Source: Folioceros fuciformis
Taxonomy: Eukaryota; Anthocerotophyta; Anthocerotopsida; Anthocerotales
DNA length: 34,880 nucleotides
Direction of reading: 5' to 3'
NCBI GenBank assembly: GCA_049999805.1
Contig: JBNGIO010006356.1
Location: 781,572-816,451, forward strand
Both the position numbers and the translations under genes were made by a program. The notes beneath the pieces are model-generated. The model was given only the letters and a program-made list of their open reading frames with translations, was not told the DNA's origin and did not search any database. Positions 1 to 10,223 of the stretch are shown here, piece after piece (positions within the stretch are counted from its first letter, which is position 1; each line of letters opens with the position of its first letter).

Positions 1-389
1 GGGCCGGATGGGAAGATGATGTCCTGGTGGGCAGGAGACCGCAACTTCGTGGGTGAGCCGGTTTTTATTCCTCGACAAGGCTGCGTCAGCGACCCCACCA
101 GCCCCTACTTCAAGGAAGACGATGGATATCTGCTGTTCGTCCAGGTGAGAGTCATCACATGTCATCTGCCCTTCCCTCCAGGAAGCTCAGCCGCGGCCTG
201 CTCCCCACTAACGCTACACTCTGCTTTGTCTTCCCGTGCTCGCAGTACGCAGCAGCTGAAAAGACATGCTACCTGGTCATCCTGGATGCCCAGCGGATAG
301 GAAAGAGAGACCCCATCGTTGCTCGACTTCGGGTCCCCAAAGCCTACGCCTTCCCTATGGGCTTCCATGGTTTCTGGGAGGACGCATGA
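1..389 (+). CDS. Carotenoid cleavage dioxygenase, C-terminal end (partial, two exons)
   Basis: This is the 3' end of a gene that begins outside the window. Coding runs 1-144, an intron spans 145-245 (GTGAGA...CGCAG), and coding resumes at 246-389, ending TGA. The join is in phase 0. The protein has GEPVFIPRQG, then EDDGYLLFV, and ends MGFHGFWEDA. This pattern of E-P-x-F-x-P-R, E-D-D-G and a final G-F-H-G-x-W is the C-terminal signature of the RPE65/carotenoid cleavage dioxygenase family. The last His is one of the four iron ligands. The enzymes cleave carotenoids or apocarotenoids oxidatively with Fe(II) and O2. Which subfamily it belongs to (CCD1, CCD7, CCD8, zaxinone-synthase-like or an algal group) cannot be decided from about 95 residues. 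Confidence 0.85.
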
Positions 390-913
390 TCAACCAGGTG
401 CATCCCAGGAAGCCCTTCACCATCATATACAAGCATTCAGCATGTAGATACAGTATATACAGATCTAGAGAGTGTCCAACAGCAGCAACTTGTTCCTCCT
501 TGTCGCTCATCTCTTACAACTTGTACACCACATTGTTTCCATACACATATCAGGTACATGTACATGCTCTTGAGCCCCGATCCGGATCCGGATTCTTGCT
601 AGCCAGACGACACACATGCAAGCTTCTCCTTCCTGCTGTGGACGGTTTGTGTTACACAAGAAGCTACTGTGCACATGCAAGCTTGTCAAGTTTAAGAGGT
701 AGTATCGCAAGTGAGTCGCTTACTGTATGTAACCAAACCAAACAAACGTATGAAACAGCATGAACCCTAAAAAACCGCTAGTATGTAGGTTATGTGTGCC
801 AGCTGATATATGTGTATGTACGTAAGAAGCTTATCTGTTTTGGTTTCTGCATCACCTTGCGCTCTGTCCCCGCGCTAGCACCTGCTCCTGTTTCCGCTCG
901 TCTGAGGATTGCG
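390..913. other. Intergenic: CCD 3' region and THI4 upstream region
   Basis: No gene was seen. The left part should hold the 3' UTR of the dioxygenase, and the right part the promoter and 5' UTR of THI4. It contains the 12-bp perfect palindrome TCCGGATCCGGA at 581-592 and a short AACCCTAA motif near 762. Open frames here lack family features. Confidence 0.6.
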
Positions 914-2137
<1,224 letters not shown>

Positions 2138-2284
2138 GGAGGACGTCAGTACAAACGAAGTTTACTTGTGAAGCTTGGCCTGCAAGCTCATGGTTTCTTG
2201 ATTGGTTTCGTTGCTCGGCTTTCTTTTGCTAGGGCTAGCTTAAGCAGATCTTTATGTAGTCCTTGTGTTTGGTGGTCTCTATGG

Positions 2285-2330
2285 ATGGGGCGTTTGGACA
2301 ATACTTGTGGCTGGGGCGTTTGGATAATAT
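2285..2330. repeat. Imperfect direct repeat in THI4 3' region
   Basis: The element GGGGCGTTTGGA followed by CAATA or TAATA occurs twice about 25 nt apart, between the THI4 stop and the TPP aptamer. No role is evident. Confidence 0.6.
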
Positions 2331-2443
2331 TTATCGCTCATCCTCGGTGGTGCTCGAATTTGATCTGCTAGCTTTTGACTGGCTTTGTCATATTTTATGT
2401 GCACCTGCGAATCTCCGTTTATTTGCTGTCACTAATCAAAATC

Positions 2444-2554
2444 GGCACCAGGGGTGCTTGTTCTGGTTCAGCACTATCCTAGTGCTGTGCTAAGATCAGG
2501 CTGAGAGAGTCCCTTCGTACCTGAACAGGTTAATACCTGCGTAGGGAGCGTGCC
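2444..2554 (+). promoter_or_regulatory. TPP (thi-box) riboswitch aptamer downstream of THI4
   Basis: The aptamer has the conserved parts in order. P1 is formed by GGCAC (2444-2448) and GTGCC (2550-2554), which are perfectly complementary. The J/P2 segment CAGGGGTGC follows. The variable P3a arm is an 8-bp stem with a 3-nt loop (CAGCACTA/TAGTGCTG, 2469-2487). Next comes the pyrimidine-sensing CTGAGA (2501-2506), then ACCTGA (2519-2524), and finally TTAATACCTGCGTAGGGA (2530-2547), the pyrophosphate-sensing side. These match the thi-box consensus. The aptamer lies on the THI4 sense strand, about 300 nt after the stop codon, in the expected 3' UTR. Known plant TPP riboswitches act in the 3' UTR of THIC by steering splicing and 3'-end processing. 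A similar role here is inference. Confidence 0.93.
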
Positions 2555-2556
2555 TG

Positions 2557-2586
2557 TTTGTGGTTTGCTTTTTGTATGTGCTGCAG
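2557..2586 (+). promoter_or_regulatory. Candidate 3' splice acceptor just after the TPP aptamer
   Basis: A T-rich tract (TTTGTGGTTTGCTTTTTG) leads to GTGCTGCAG ending at 2586, 32 nt after the aptamer closes. In plant THIC genes a 3'-UTR intron acceptor lies just downstream of the aptamer. The matching donor upstream could not be assigned with confidence; GTGAAG at 2168 is one weak candidate. Confidence 0.4.
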
Positions 2587-2790
2587 GGGAAGATGGAAGC
2601 GTTGCCCGAGGACGTACAGTGACAACGCTGTCAGCTTGTGCTACTAGTGAGATGAGCTTTTCTGTCAAAAGAGCAGGTGAGTTGCCTCCCCATCCGAAAA
2701 GCACGGGTTTCTCGAAAAGGATTTAAACGTATGATCGCCGGCGCAGTGTCAGGTTAAGTTTAGGCTTCATTCTTGACGTCAAGCAACTTC

Positions 2791-2825
2791 GGGTGAGGTG
2801 AGGTGGGATGGGGTGAGGTGAGGTC
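2791..2825. repeat. GGTGAG-type short direct repeat
   Basis: GGGTGAGGTGAGGT occurs at 2791-2804 and again at 2811-2824, a 20-bp period separated by GGGATG. Each copy has two GGTGAG words that resemble 5' splice donors. The function is unknown. Confidence 0.7.
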
Positions 2826-3411
2826 GTATGTGCCTTCTTGCTGACCTCTTTCCGGTGAACGAGCAACGTGGTGGAAACCTCGTCTGAAGGTAAAACCCTT
2901 AAAGGCGAGTTTATCTGATCGTGGGCAGGGAGGGTAGTGGTGCCTGTGACTCCCTACACTCGGGTCAGAAAATAGCCTCCTTACAATATTTTTCCTGTGT
3001 TGCTTGGCGTGTGTTGACCTTGTTCTAACTTTTTAAGGCCCTGCGTGCTTGAGTTAGCTTCAGTCAACGTTTTCCTATTTTTGAGAACCTGCGAAGGACT
3101 GGCTCGCCAAGGGTCCGCTGATGCGAGGTTCTACTTCAGCTAGATTTAGAATGGAAGTGTAGCTACTGGCCTGATTAGGAGAGTAGAGTGCGTTTGTGCA
3201 TCTCAGTATCGAGGTTCTCCTTGTCTGAAGTGGCTGTTCATTTTGTTGGCTATGTCTAAAAGGTGACCATTTGCTTAGAGTGTTCCCCACGGAGTATGGG
3301 GGCTGCCGAAAGCATGAAATTTTGTCCCATCTCCTGTACTTTTGGTCGATAGGGTGCATGTAACAGGGTACGAAAGTTGTCAGGATGATGTACCCGGTAT
3401 CCACCGTGACA

Positions 3412-3434
3412 GCATCCACTGTGATGGTGGATGC
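3412..3434. repeat. Short perfect inverted repeat
   Basis: GCATCCAC (3412-3419) and GTGGATGC (3427-3434) can form an 8-bp stem with a 7-nt loop. It is in intergenic DNA, with no flanking T tract or element ends seen. Confidence 0.6.
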
Positions 3435-4696
3435 CGTGCCCAGAGTGTGCTCGACACTATTGTCTTAGTTTCTCGGGTTGTGAAACGAACGTAGGAGGCA
3501 CAAGTAAGTTAATCTCGGCATAATGAGTCTGTTGGTCAGCATTTGTCTTAGTAGTCTCGTCGCCTGTGTCCCTGGATTGCCATTTCTCAACTGCTTACAG
3601 TTTTAGATTCGGAGGAAAGTGTCACGAGGGCTTGTAATAATTATTGATCGCTGGAGGTTTAACCAGCAATTTGGTTTGCAGAACCGAAATGTTTCGTAGT
3701 CTTGCTGTGTTTCCTCTGGCGTTGTCCGAGCATCACCTCCACCGTCGATGTCGCTACTCTCGTGAGAGTGGGGTTATTAATGGCGATGTTTGCTATATAC
3801 GTTTACACCTGTAACTTGCCGAAAGCAGATTTGTAGATGGTCTAAACCGTTCGACTATACCGTGGAAGTATGACATGAAAGTTTTGTTAGAAGACAGGAG
3901 AAAGGTTCTTTCCGTGGAAACAAGTGCGGGAAAGTTCTCTTCGTAACGATGAAAGCGACCTGAAAGAAATCGGGAGGACTAGTACAGACATCCATGTTGT
4001 ACATTGATGTTATGCACAATTCATTTGCCTCAAGTCTATCGGAGAGGAAATCCATGAAAGCAATGAATAGGAGTATGTATAAAAATCTACCTCATTCACT
4101 ATTGTTTGAAAGGATATGCTTGAAAGACCTGCCCACCCACCTTGTTCCTCCTTGGTAATTCGAATGGCTTTTTTATTTACCATTGCCTGCCTGTCAATTA
4201 CCTTTCTCCTGATTCATGCTGTTATTTTATTAACCACACTATCCTTGATCTACATTAACCAACCCTGCAACGATGGTACCCTTCAACCTGATTAGCTAGC
4301 ATTGGTTAAACTGCATGACCGGCTTTGAAAGATGGACATCCATTTTCTGTCAAAAGGGCATAGACAAGCCAAAAGGAGACCAAGTCTGTTTTCACTGCCA
4401 TGGTAAGCATTGGCACAAAAATTCTTCTGGTGTGGTAGCTTTATGTATTTGAACATATATAAAAATTTAATAACATATCAAATAATTTATTCGATAATTT
4501 TTCTTTAAGTAATATTTTTTCTCTTATTTGCATCACATATTAAATTTGTGTGTTGAAACCTCGTTAAACAGCTCATTATGGTATAACCGTAAATCCCACT
4601 TGCAGTCTCCTAAGAGACTTTTGAAGCAAATCCTCCCTGGTCCCGTGGTTTTTTTCAATTTTTATTTTTTTATTAAGGTTTTGTTTTCCACAACAA

Positions 4697-4977
4697 ATGA
4701 TGGAGGAAAGGATGGAGGAAAGGATGGAGGAAAGNNNNNNNNNNNNNNNNNNNNNNNNNNNNNNNNNNNNNNNNNNNNNNNNNNNNNNNNNNNNNNNNNN
4801 NNNNNNNNNNNNNNNNNNNNNNNNNNNNNNNNNNGGAAAGGATGGAGGAAAGGATGGAGGAAAGGATGGAAAAGATGGGAAGGATGGGAAGGATGGGAAG
4901 GATGGGAAGGATGGAAAAGATGGGAAGGATGGGAAGGATGGAAAGGATGGAAAAGATGGAAAGAATGATAATAATCA
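4697..4977. repeat. G/A-rich minisatellite spanning an assembly gap
   Basis: On the left (4697-4734) are copies of a 12-bp unit GGATGGAGGAAA. On the right (4835-4977) the same unit grades into 9-bp GATGGGAAG and GATGGAAAA variants. Between them are 100 N (4735-4834). The repeat keeps open frames on both strands (Gly-Lys-Asp repeats and Ile/Leu/Pro-rich repeats), but these follow from a period that is a multiple of three and are not taken as genes. Confidence 0.93.
4735..4834. other. Assembly gap in the minisatellite (100 N)
   Basis: There are exactly 100 N inside a short-period tandem repeat, the usual cause of an assembly break. The true array length is unknown. Confidence 0.95.
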
Positions 4978-5089
4978 ATAAGAATGATGGATCGTTATCC
5001 GGTGTGGCTAAATTTTCAACTCTACATACCCTTCCTACGGCAGGATGGGTGAACCAGAACCCACGGCAAACACACTACACTACTCTACA

Positions 5090-8000
5090 CTACACATACT
5101 CCCAATCAGACTCTTCTTCAGAGGAAGACGAACTTCCCTGGACTCGATTCTCCTCCTTACCCTCAAGATCCTCCTTACCCTCCAGTTCCTCCTCCACCTC
5201 TAGTTCCTCTGAGGCCACCGCGAACGCCAACGCCAACGCCCGGGCAACAGCCGTTTGTGCTCGTTGCAATTTAGTTTCCCATGGCACTTCAGTCTGATCT
5301 GTGGGCACACTATCGTCGCCCAAATGCTTTGGGACTTCATCACTTGTTGTCACGTAATGCTCCTGCAGCACATCACCCTCCCCCTCCCCTTCTCCCTCCC
5401 CAGCCGTTGAGGCCATATCCGTTCTCTGCAAGTCTTCAACTCTTCCAGCCGTTGATGCAATATCCGGTCTCTGCAAGTCGTCAACTCTGCTAGCCGTTGA
5501 GGCAGTACGCGGCTTCCATGAGTCTGGAAGGCTGCGTGTAGTAATACTTACGAGTTTAAATTTGCGGCCTCCCTTTAGCCTTAGGCTCCACGTCTGCTCC
5601 TCCTCGAATCCCTCGTACTCTTCATCTGCGTTTTCAGTATTGAGAGATCCAGACCCGCTTCCACTTGCACTTGCCTCGCTTGCACTCCCACTTGGACTTG
5701 CACTTGCCTCACTTGCTCTCCCACTTGGACTCGCACTTCCCTCACTTGTACTCCCACTTGGACTTGCACTCCCACTTCCACTTACCTCACTCGCACTTGC
5801 CCTCCCACTTACACTTGCCCTCCCACTTGCATTTGCCCTCCCACTTGCACTCCCCTCGTCTTCTTCTTCACCCGACTCGTTTTCTTCAGACATAATCCCT
5901 GCAGGGATAGCAAATGGACATCCACTTTCAACGTCAGTGGGACCAACCGATTTTCCCATAAGCCTCGCCTTGATAAGCGCTGCCCTGACTTGAATCTTTT
6001 GGAATTCTTCCGCGCTATACAACATTTCAGCACAGTGAATCTTGTGAAGTTCTTCCACGCATTCTACAATTTCTGCACAGTGAAACTCAGGATTTAGTTC
6101 GTACCTAGGACTGGGCTGTCACACACTGTTAAGCTAAGAGATTTGCACAACTTTGAAACACGACATTTTCATGTGCTTCCTGGAAGTACCTGGCACTGAT
6201 GCTTCGGATCTTAATGTTTTTATTTTCAACACTGCCAACTCTTGCTTGACCCGGTAAGCTTCCTGGGCAGCACATGCAGCTGCTTGTCGTGCTTGATTCA
6301 ACATGACGCTGTACAAATGCATAGCACCTTTGTTCTCTTCTCTTTCAATATCCAACTCATCCCGGAGGCTTGCAATCAACAATTCAGCCTGTCGAAGCTT
6401 TGCAAGCTGTTCTTCACCTGTGCGAGCAAACAACATCGCACTTTTATGATTCTCAAAGCTCAACACAGCTATTGCTGCCTCCTTTGCTTCTAGCTCGCGC
6501 TCCTTGGCCTGCAATTCCTGCTCCAGAACGGAAAGCCTGTTGGCCTCAGAGTTCGTGTGCCCTGTTGCTCCAGCTGTCTGCTCAGAGTTCAAATGTCCTG
6601 TTGCTTCACCTGTCTGCTCAACTGTATACCCCTGCGAGCCCGCTTTCGGTTTTTCGACCACATCCTGGGCTAAGCCACTGTGAGAGTGTCTTGATTCCTC
6701 TTCCTCTTGGAGAACACCTGTCCCTGCGGATTCCAGGTCATCTGTAACAGGACTGGTGTCTGCAAAAAGCGAGCTTTCAGCCTCCATAACCTGAGCAGAC
6801 TTCAGGAAAAGTCAGACCACAACGCCATAACAAAGTATCAGCCACAACTCCGTAACACAACAACCAATCCCAAACAACCAATTGTGACAACCAGCCTTAC
6901 CATTTTCGACCGTGGGCTATTATCGGCACTCTGCCTCACCATCCCGCTGGCTGACAGCCTCAAAAGGAGACACTCAGATATATTCCGACCTGCATTTTCA
7001 AGTGACACTATGTGCTTTCGCATCGGTGGATTAACCGAGGAGGACTCACAGGTGAGCAGGGCACTTGAAACATTTTCCAAACAACAGGCAAGAGTGCCAA
7101 ATTCTGGAAGGATATCCTGCTCCCCTTTCAAGTCTTCTGGGTTGAAGGAAGTTGCTTCCAAGTCTTCTGGGTTGAAGGAAGTTGCTTCCATGTCTCCTGG
7201 GTTGAAGGAAGTTGCTTCCAAGTCTCCTGGGTTGAAGGAAGTCGCTTCCAAGTCTTCTGGGTTGAAGGAAGTTGCTGGCAACCCATCGACCATGTCATCT
7301 GCCTTCCTGGTGTTTGCCACCTGTTCGGAAGCGTCAACCTTGGGATTCAATGTCACAGAGGTGCTTTCAAGTGAAGTCTCAAGTAAATGAGCCCCTGTTC
7401 GATCCCAGGTTGAAGATTCCGACGGATACACGGACCCAGATTCTGCTGCCATCCAATGAGAGGGTGCAGATGGATTATACGCTTGTTGGATGTTACAATC
7501 CTGCCATGACTGGGTACCTGACTCACTAACGAGAGAACTGGGAGGTTCCGTGTGTCTCATACTGGTCCACTGAGGTGGAACAGCTACTTCCTGGAAACCA
7601 TTGTTGCCTTGAGACCCTGTAGCCTCATCAGCACTGCCTGATACTGGGTTATCAGCACTGCCAGATACTGGAGCACAATCCACGTACGCTACCGGTGAAG
7701 GATAACGCGAGTAGCCTGAGGCATGTTTCGATGGACCATTCTCTTCTCTACTTGCAGTAGAGTAAGAGAGACCTAGGTTTGATGACACCTCCTTCGTTGC
7801 CTGAGTTAAAAACTTTTCTCTTCCCTCCCGGGATAAGGACCTTAACTTATAATCCTTCGCATTCCAACATTTTCTCTTCAAGCCCACAAAATCCGACCCA
7901 GAATCATATTTCTTCACTGCCACAGTCCCCGAGTCACTACAGCCCACAGGCCTTGGCCTCACTGCTCCATTCACTGCCCATGGCTCTGGCTTGTACGGTT

Positions 8001-9536
8001 CAGAACCTCCACCGGAATATTCATGAGATTTTCCCGTACACACTTCAGAGGCAGAGGCAGAGGTAGAGGCAGACCAAAATGAAGACAACCTGTTGGGAAG
8101 AGTATCTGAGACAGTGGCTGCTGGTTTTTCTGCTATGTTTCTGTCTAAAGAGCTTGTAAACATATCCGCAAACACAGATGCTGCCCACTTCAAAGAGGTA
8201 TGTTGATGCTCCTCGCCCTGTGGACGTGCAGCCCAAAAGCTATCCTGATCATAAACTGACTCGGCATGATATTCGGAACCATAAGTGGGGTTTCTTGTAT
8301 CCATTGAATCATCATGTTGTCTCGCCACTGTCCACCACTAGAAGCAGTGGTGAGATAGAAGGAGAGAACAAAGCACAGAGAAGTACATGGAACCTAACCT
8401 GAGTGGACCACGTGACTTGAAAAAAGACAAGCAAGAAGTTGAAGACAGCTAGAGCCGAATACAACAAGGCGGGCACTGAGGCACTGACCAAATGAATTTC
8501 GCCGCCGCCTCTCCCTCTCCTCTTCTGCGTTAATATCACTTGCTGACTTCCAGAAACGTTCATCGTAGAAATCATTGTTTCCAAGCTCAGGAGGCGGATA
8601 AGCAAACTGTGAAGGTGTCCTCACGTTGTTCACTGCGTACTTAGGAGGAGAGCTTGGTATCTCGGCAGGGAAAGAAGACCAATAAGATGGGTTTGGCGGT
8701 GGGATATCCGTGGACATAGAGTATCCATTCGAACTATCCAGGCTGCTTTGGGAATCAGTCCCAGCTGAAGTGAGTGTGTGGTTTGAAAAGGAAGTGGAAG
8801 GGAACCCCGGCGGACCATACAGTTCATTGGAACTGGATTGAGAGACAGCACACGGCAAGGGTGGCCAGCCACTGACCGGACACGGTGGATGTGATAGAAG
8901 AGAGCTGGATGAAGCAGACAAAGGTGGAGATTGACCCGTGCCAAAAACGTGGTAAGGAGAATAATTGCGAGGAGTAGCAGGCATGTACATGTTCAGGTCG
9001 GCGCCTTGCGAAGGCAAAGGCGTAGGCATGAAGGCTGGGATGCCCGGAGAGGGAGCGGTGGGATCACGGAAACGAGGGTAACCAGACCCAGACGATGGCA
9101 TCCCAGGGTACTGCGGACACGGAAGAAAGCAGTCAGCGGGTGCAGTAGCGGAGGACGACATCGAGGGTACCCCGAGAGCCCGCATAGTGCTACGGGGCTG
9201 GTCTCTGTTGTCACGTCCACCCGACCACGGTTTGGGCGATCCGTGGATAAACGTATCCGGTCTCGACCTGCGCATTAGAACACGTGGGTAGCATTTCATG
9301 TCAGAAAAATCAAAGCGCGGAAACGACAGCACCCAAGGAATGGCGAGAGAACGCACCGCCAACCAAGGAGCGGAGGCGCAGAACACAAGAACTAGCTGAA
9401 TTGCGCTGCACTTGTAGTCCTCTGGCCTCGCAGGACGCTTCACCAAACCAAGCTTCTTCCAGATCAGAAAACACGGAAGGCTCGGGACCAGGAACTGCAG
9501 CCCAACAGAGTACGCCGCAGTGACACACAAGCTCAT
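5090..9536 (-). CDS. Unrecognised repeat-rich coiled-coil protein (four exons)
   Basis: The product family is not recognised. Four open blocks join in phase on the minus strand: 9536-8489, 8327-6901, 6790-6190 and 6072-5090 (TAG). The introns are 161, 110 and 117 nt, with donors GTCAGT, GTAAGG and GTACTT and acceptors GACAG, GCTCAG and GTGCAG. This gives up to 1352 aa. Exon 1 is rich in Pro, Ser, Gly and Tyr and ends in an Arg/Glu-rich patch (EEERERRRR). Exon 2 is Ser-rich with five 10-residue ATSFNPEDLE-type repeats. Exon 3 has a Glu/Ala/Lys coiled coil of about 110 residues (from LSVLEQELQAKERELEAKE). Exon 4 has a short duplicated HCAE-EEL/F-x-KI motif, SASPSG-type repeats, a 15-residue repeat with DLQRTD, and an acidic tail. 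Most of the protein should be disordered. The start is uncertain: the ATG at 9536 is the most upstream in frame, but the first 80 residues look less like coding sequence and the ATG at 9299 is an alternative. Confidence 0.6.
5396..5505 (-). repeat. 15-codon (45-bp) coding repeat in exon 4
   Basis: CAGCCGTTGA-type starts recur at 5401, 5446 and 5491, exactly 45 bp apart. They encode repeats of the form ASTAGRVEDLQRTD in the unknown protein. Substitutions among the copies keep the frame. Confidence 0.8.
5660..5852 (-). repeat. Ser/Ala/Gly coding minisatellite in exon 4
   Basis: On the plus strand, words such as CTCCCACTTG, GACTTGCACTTGC and CCTCACTTG alternate. On the coding (minus) strand they give degenerate SASPSG, ASEAS, SGRAS and SGSGS units between two acidic blocks. 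This is low-complexity sequence likely to vary in length between individuals. Confidence 0.8.
7130..7279 (-). repeat. Five 30-bp tandem repeats in exon 2
   Basis: Five direct copies of a 30-bp unit (plus strand: AGTCTTCTGG GTTGAAGGAA GTTGCTTCCA) differ by a few substitutions. They encode five 10-residue repeats, ATSFNP(E/G)D(L/M)E. The changes include E/G and L/M replacements as well as silent ones. Confidence 0.95.
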
Positions 9537-10223
9537 GCGATGACAGGCTTAACTTGCAATTCTTCTCTACCCAATACAGTAGGGCGGAGAGGAATGAGGC
9601 CTACCTACCACAAATAGTAGCAACAAAGAGCATGGGGCATGCAGCAGCTGCCTCGGTCCATAGACGCTGTGGTTTGAAGCGTCACGCCTTCCCACTCCAG
9701 TAAGGCAAACCTTCCCGTTATGCTCATACCATGGACCCAGGCCAGGGCATTGTGTGCTGCACTTCGCGGCAATTAACGCCCGCCAAAAAAATGCACCGAA
9801 AGCCCAAACCTGCGTCGGGGTCCCCAGGTCGGGACCTCCACCATAGCCTTTGCCGCAAGCCTTCCAACGCAAAGCTAAACCCTAAACCCACTAACACCAA
9901 ACACCAACACACCTAGAGTGGTTCCAATCGAATGCAAGATGCTTACCCAAACCGATTTCATCATATGAGCATCAGACAAAGTACTACCTACAGTACATAT
10001 CTCCATAGGGATGGCCATCATCTCGATCATGACGCTGTCTTGGTTGTCATGATGAACATCATCTCCAGCGTGACGTTATTCCATATATGGATTCTCTTAA
10101 CCAGTTCAGTATATTCTTTCTAGGATATTTTCTCTGTTCTCTAGATCCTGGTTTAGGTTTCCATTCTACGGATTTCTAACAACTTCAAATCCGGACGCGA
10201 AGAGTCCCTACCTACTAGCTCCA
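9537..10223. other. Intergenic: upstream of the unknown gene, downstream of beta-carotene hydroxylase
   Basis: No gene was seen. Both flanking genes are on the minus strand, so this stretch contains the 3' UTR of beta-carotene hydroxylase on the right and the promoter of the unknown gene on the left. A double telo-box lies at 9874-9889. Confidence 0.55.
9874..9889 (-). promoter_or_regulatory. Double telo-box (AAACCCTAAACCC)
   Basis: GCTAAACCCTAAACCC is more than two units of the plant telomere-type heptamer CCCTAAA. Single AAACCCTAA boxes are known plant promoter elements, common in translation-related genes. This one lies about 340 bp upstream of the first ATG of the minus-strand unknown gene. 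Regulation by it is inference. Confidence 0.5.

Larger units (their letters stand above)
2600..4690. other. Intergenic region, no gene recognised
   Basis: About 2.1 kb holds only short open frames without family signatures. The left part may belong to an extended THI4 3' UTR. The stretch 4100-4690 is AT-rich (for example the run around 4455-4520). Local features are a GGTGAG-type direct repeat at 2791-2825 and a short hairpin at 3412-3434. Confidence 0.55.

Noticed and set aside
4528-5297. Plus-strand Gly-Lys-Asp or Gly-Trp repeat frames in the minisatellite
   Set aside because: The repeat period is a multiple of three and free of stops, so all frames stay open by chance. The frames pass through 100 N and lack a proper gene context.
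5562-5993. Plus-strand frames rich in Leu, Ala and Pro opposite exon 4 of the unknown gene
   Set aside because: They are complements of the Ser/Gly/Ala coding repeat. The minus-strand model has splice sites and an acidic, Ser-rich protein that make more sense.
7391-7410. B-box-like GTTCGATCCC, possible tRNA
   Set aside because: No A-box or cloverleaf can be drawn around it, and it lies inside an exon of the unknown gene.
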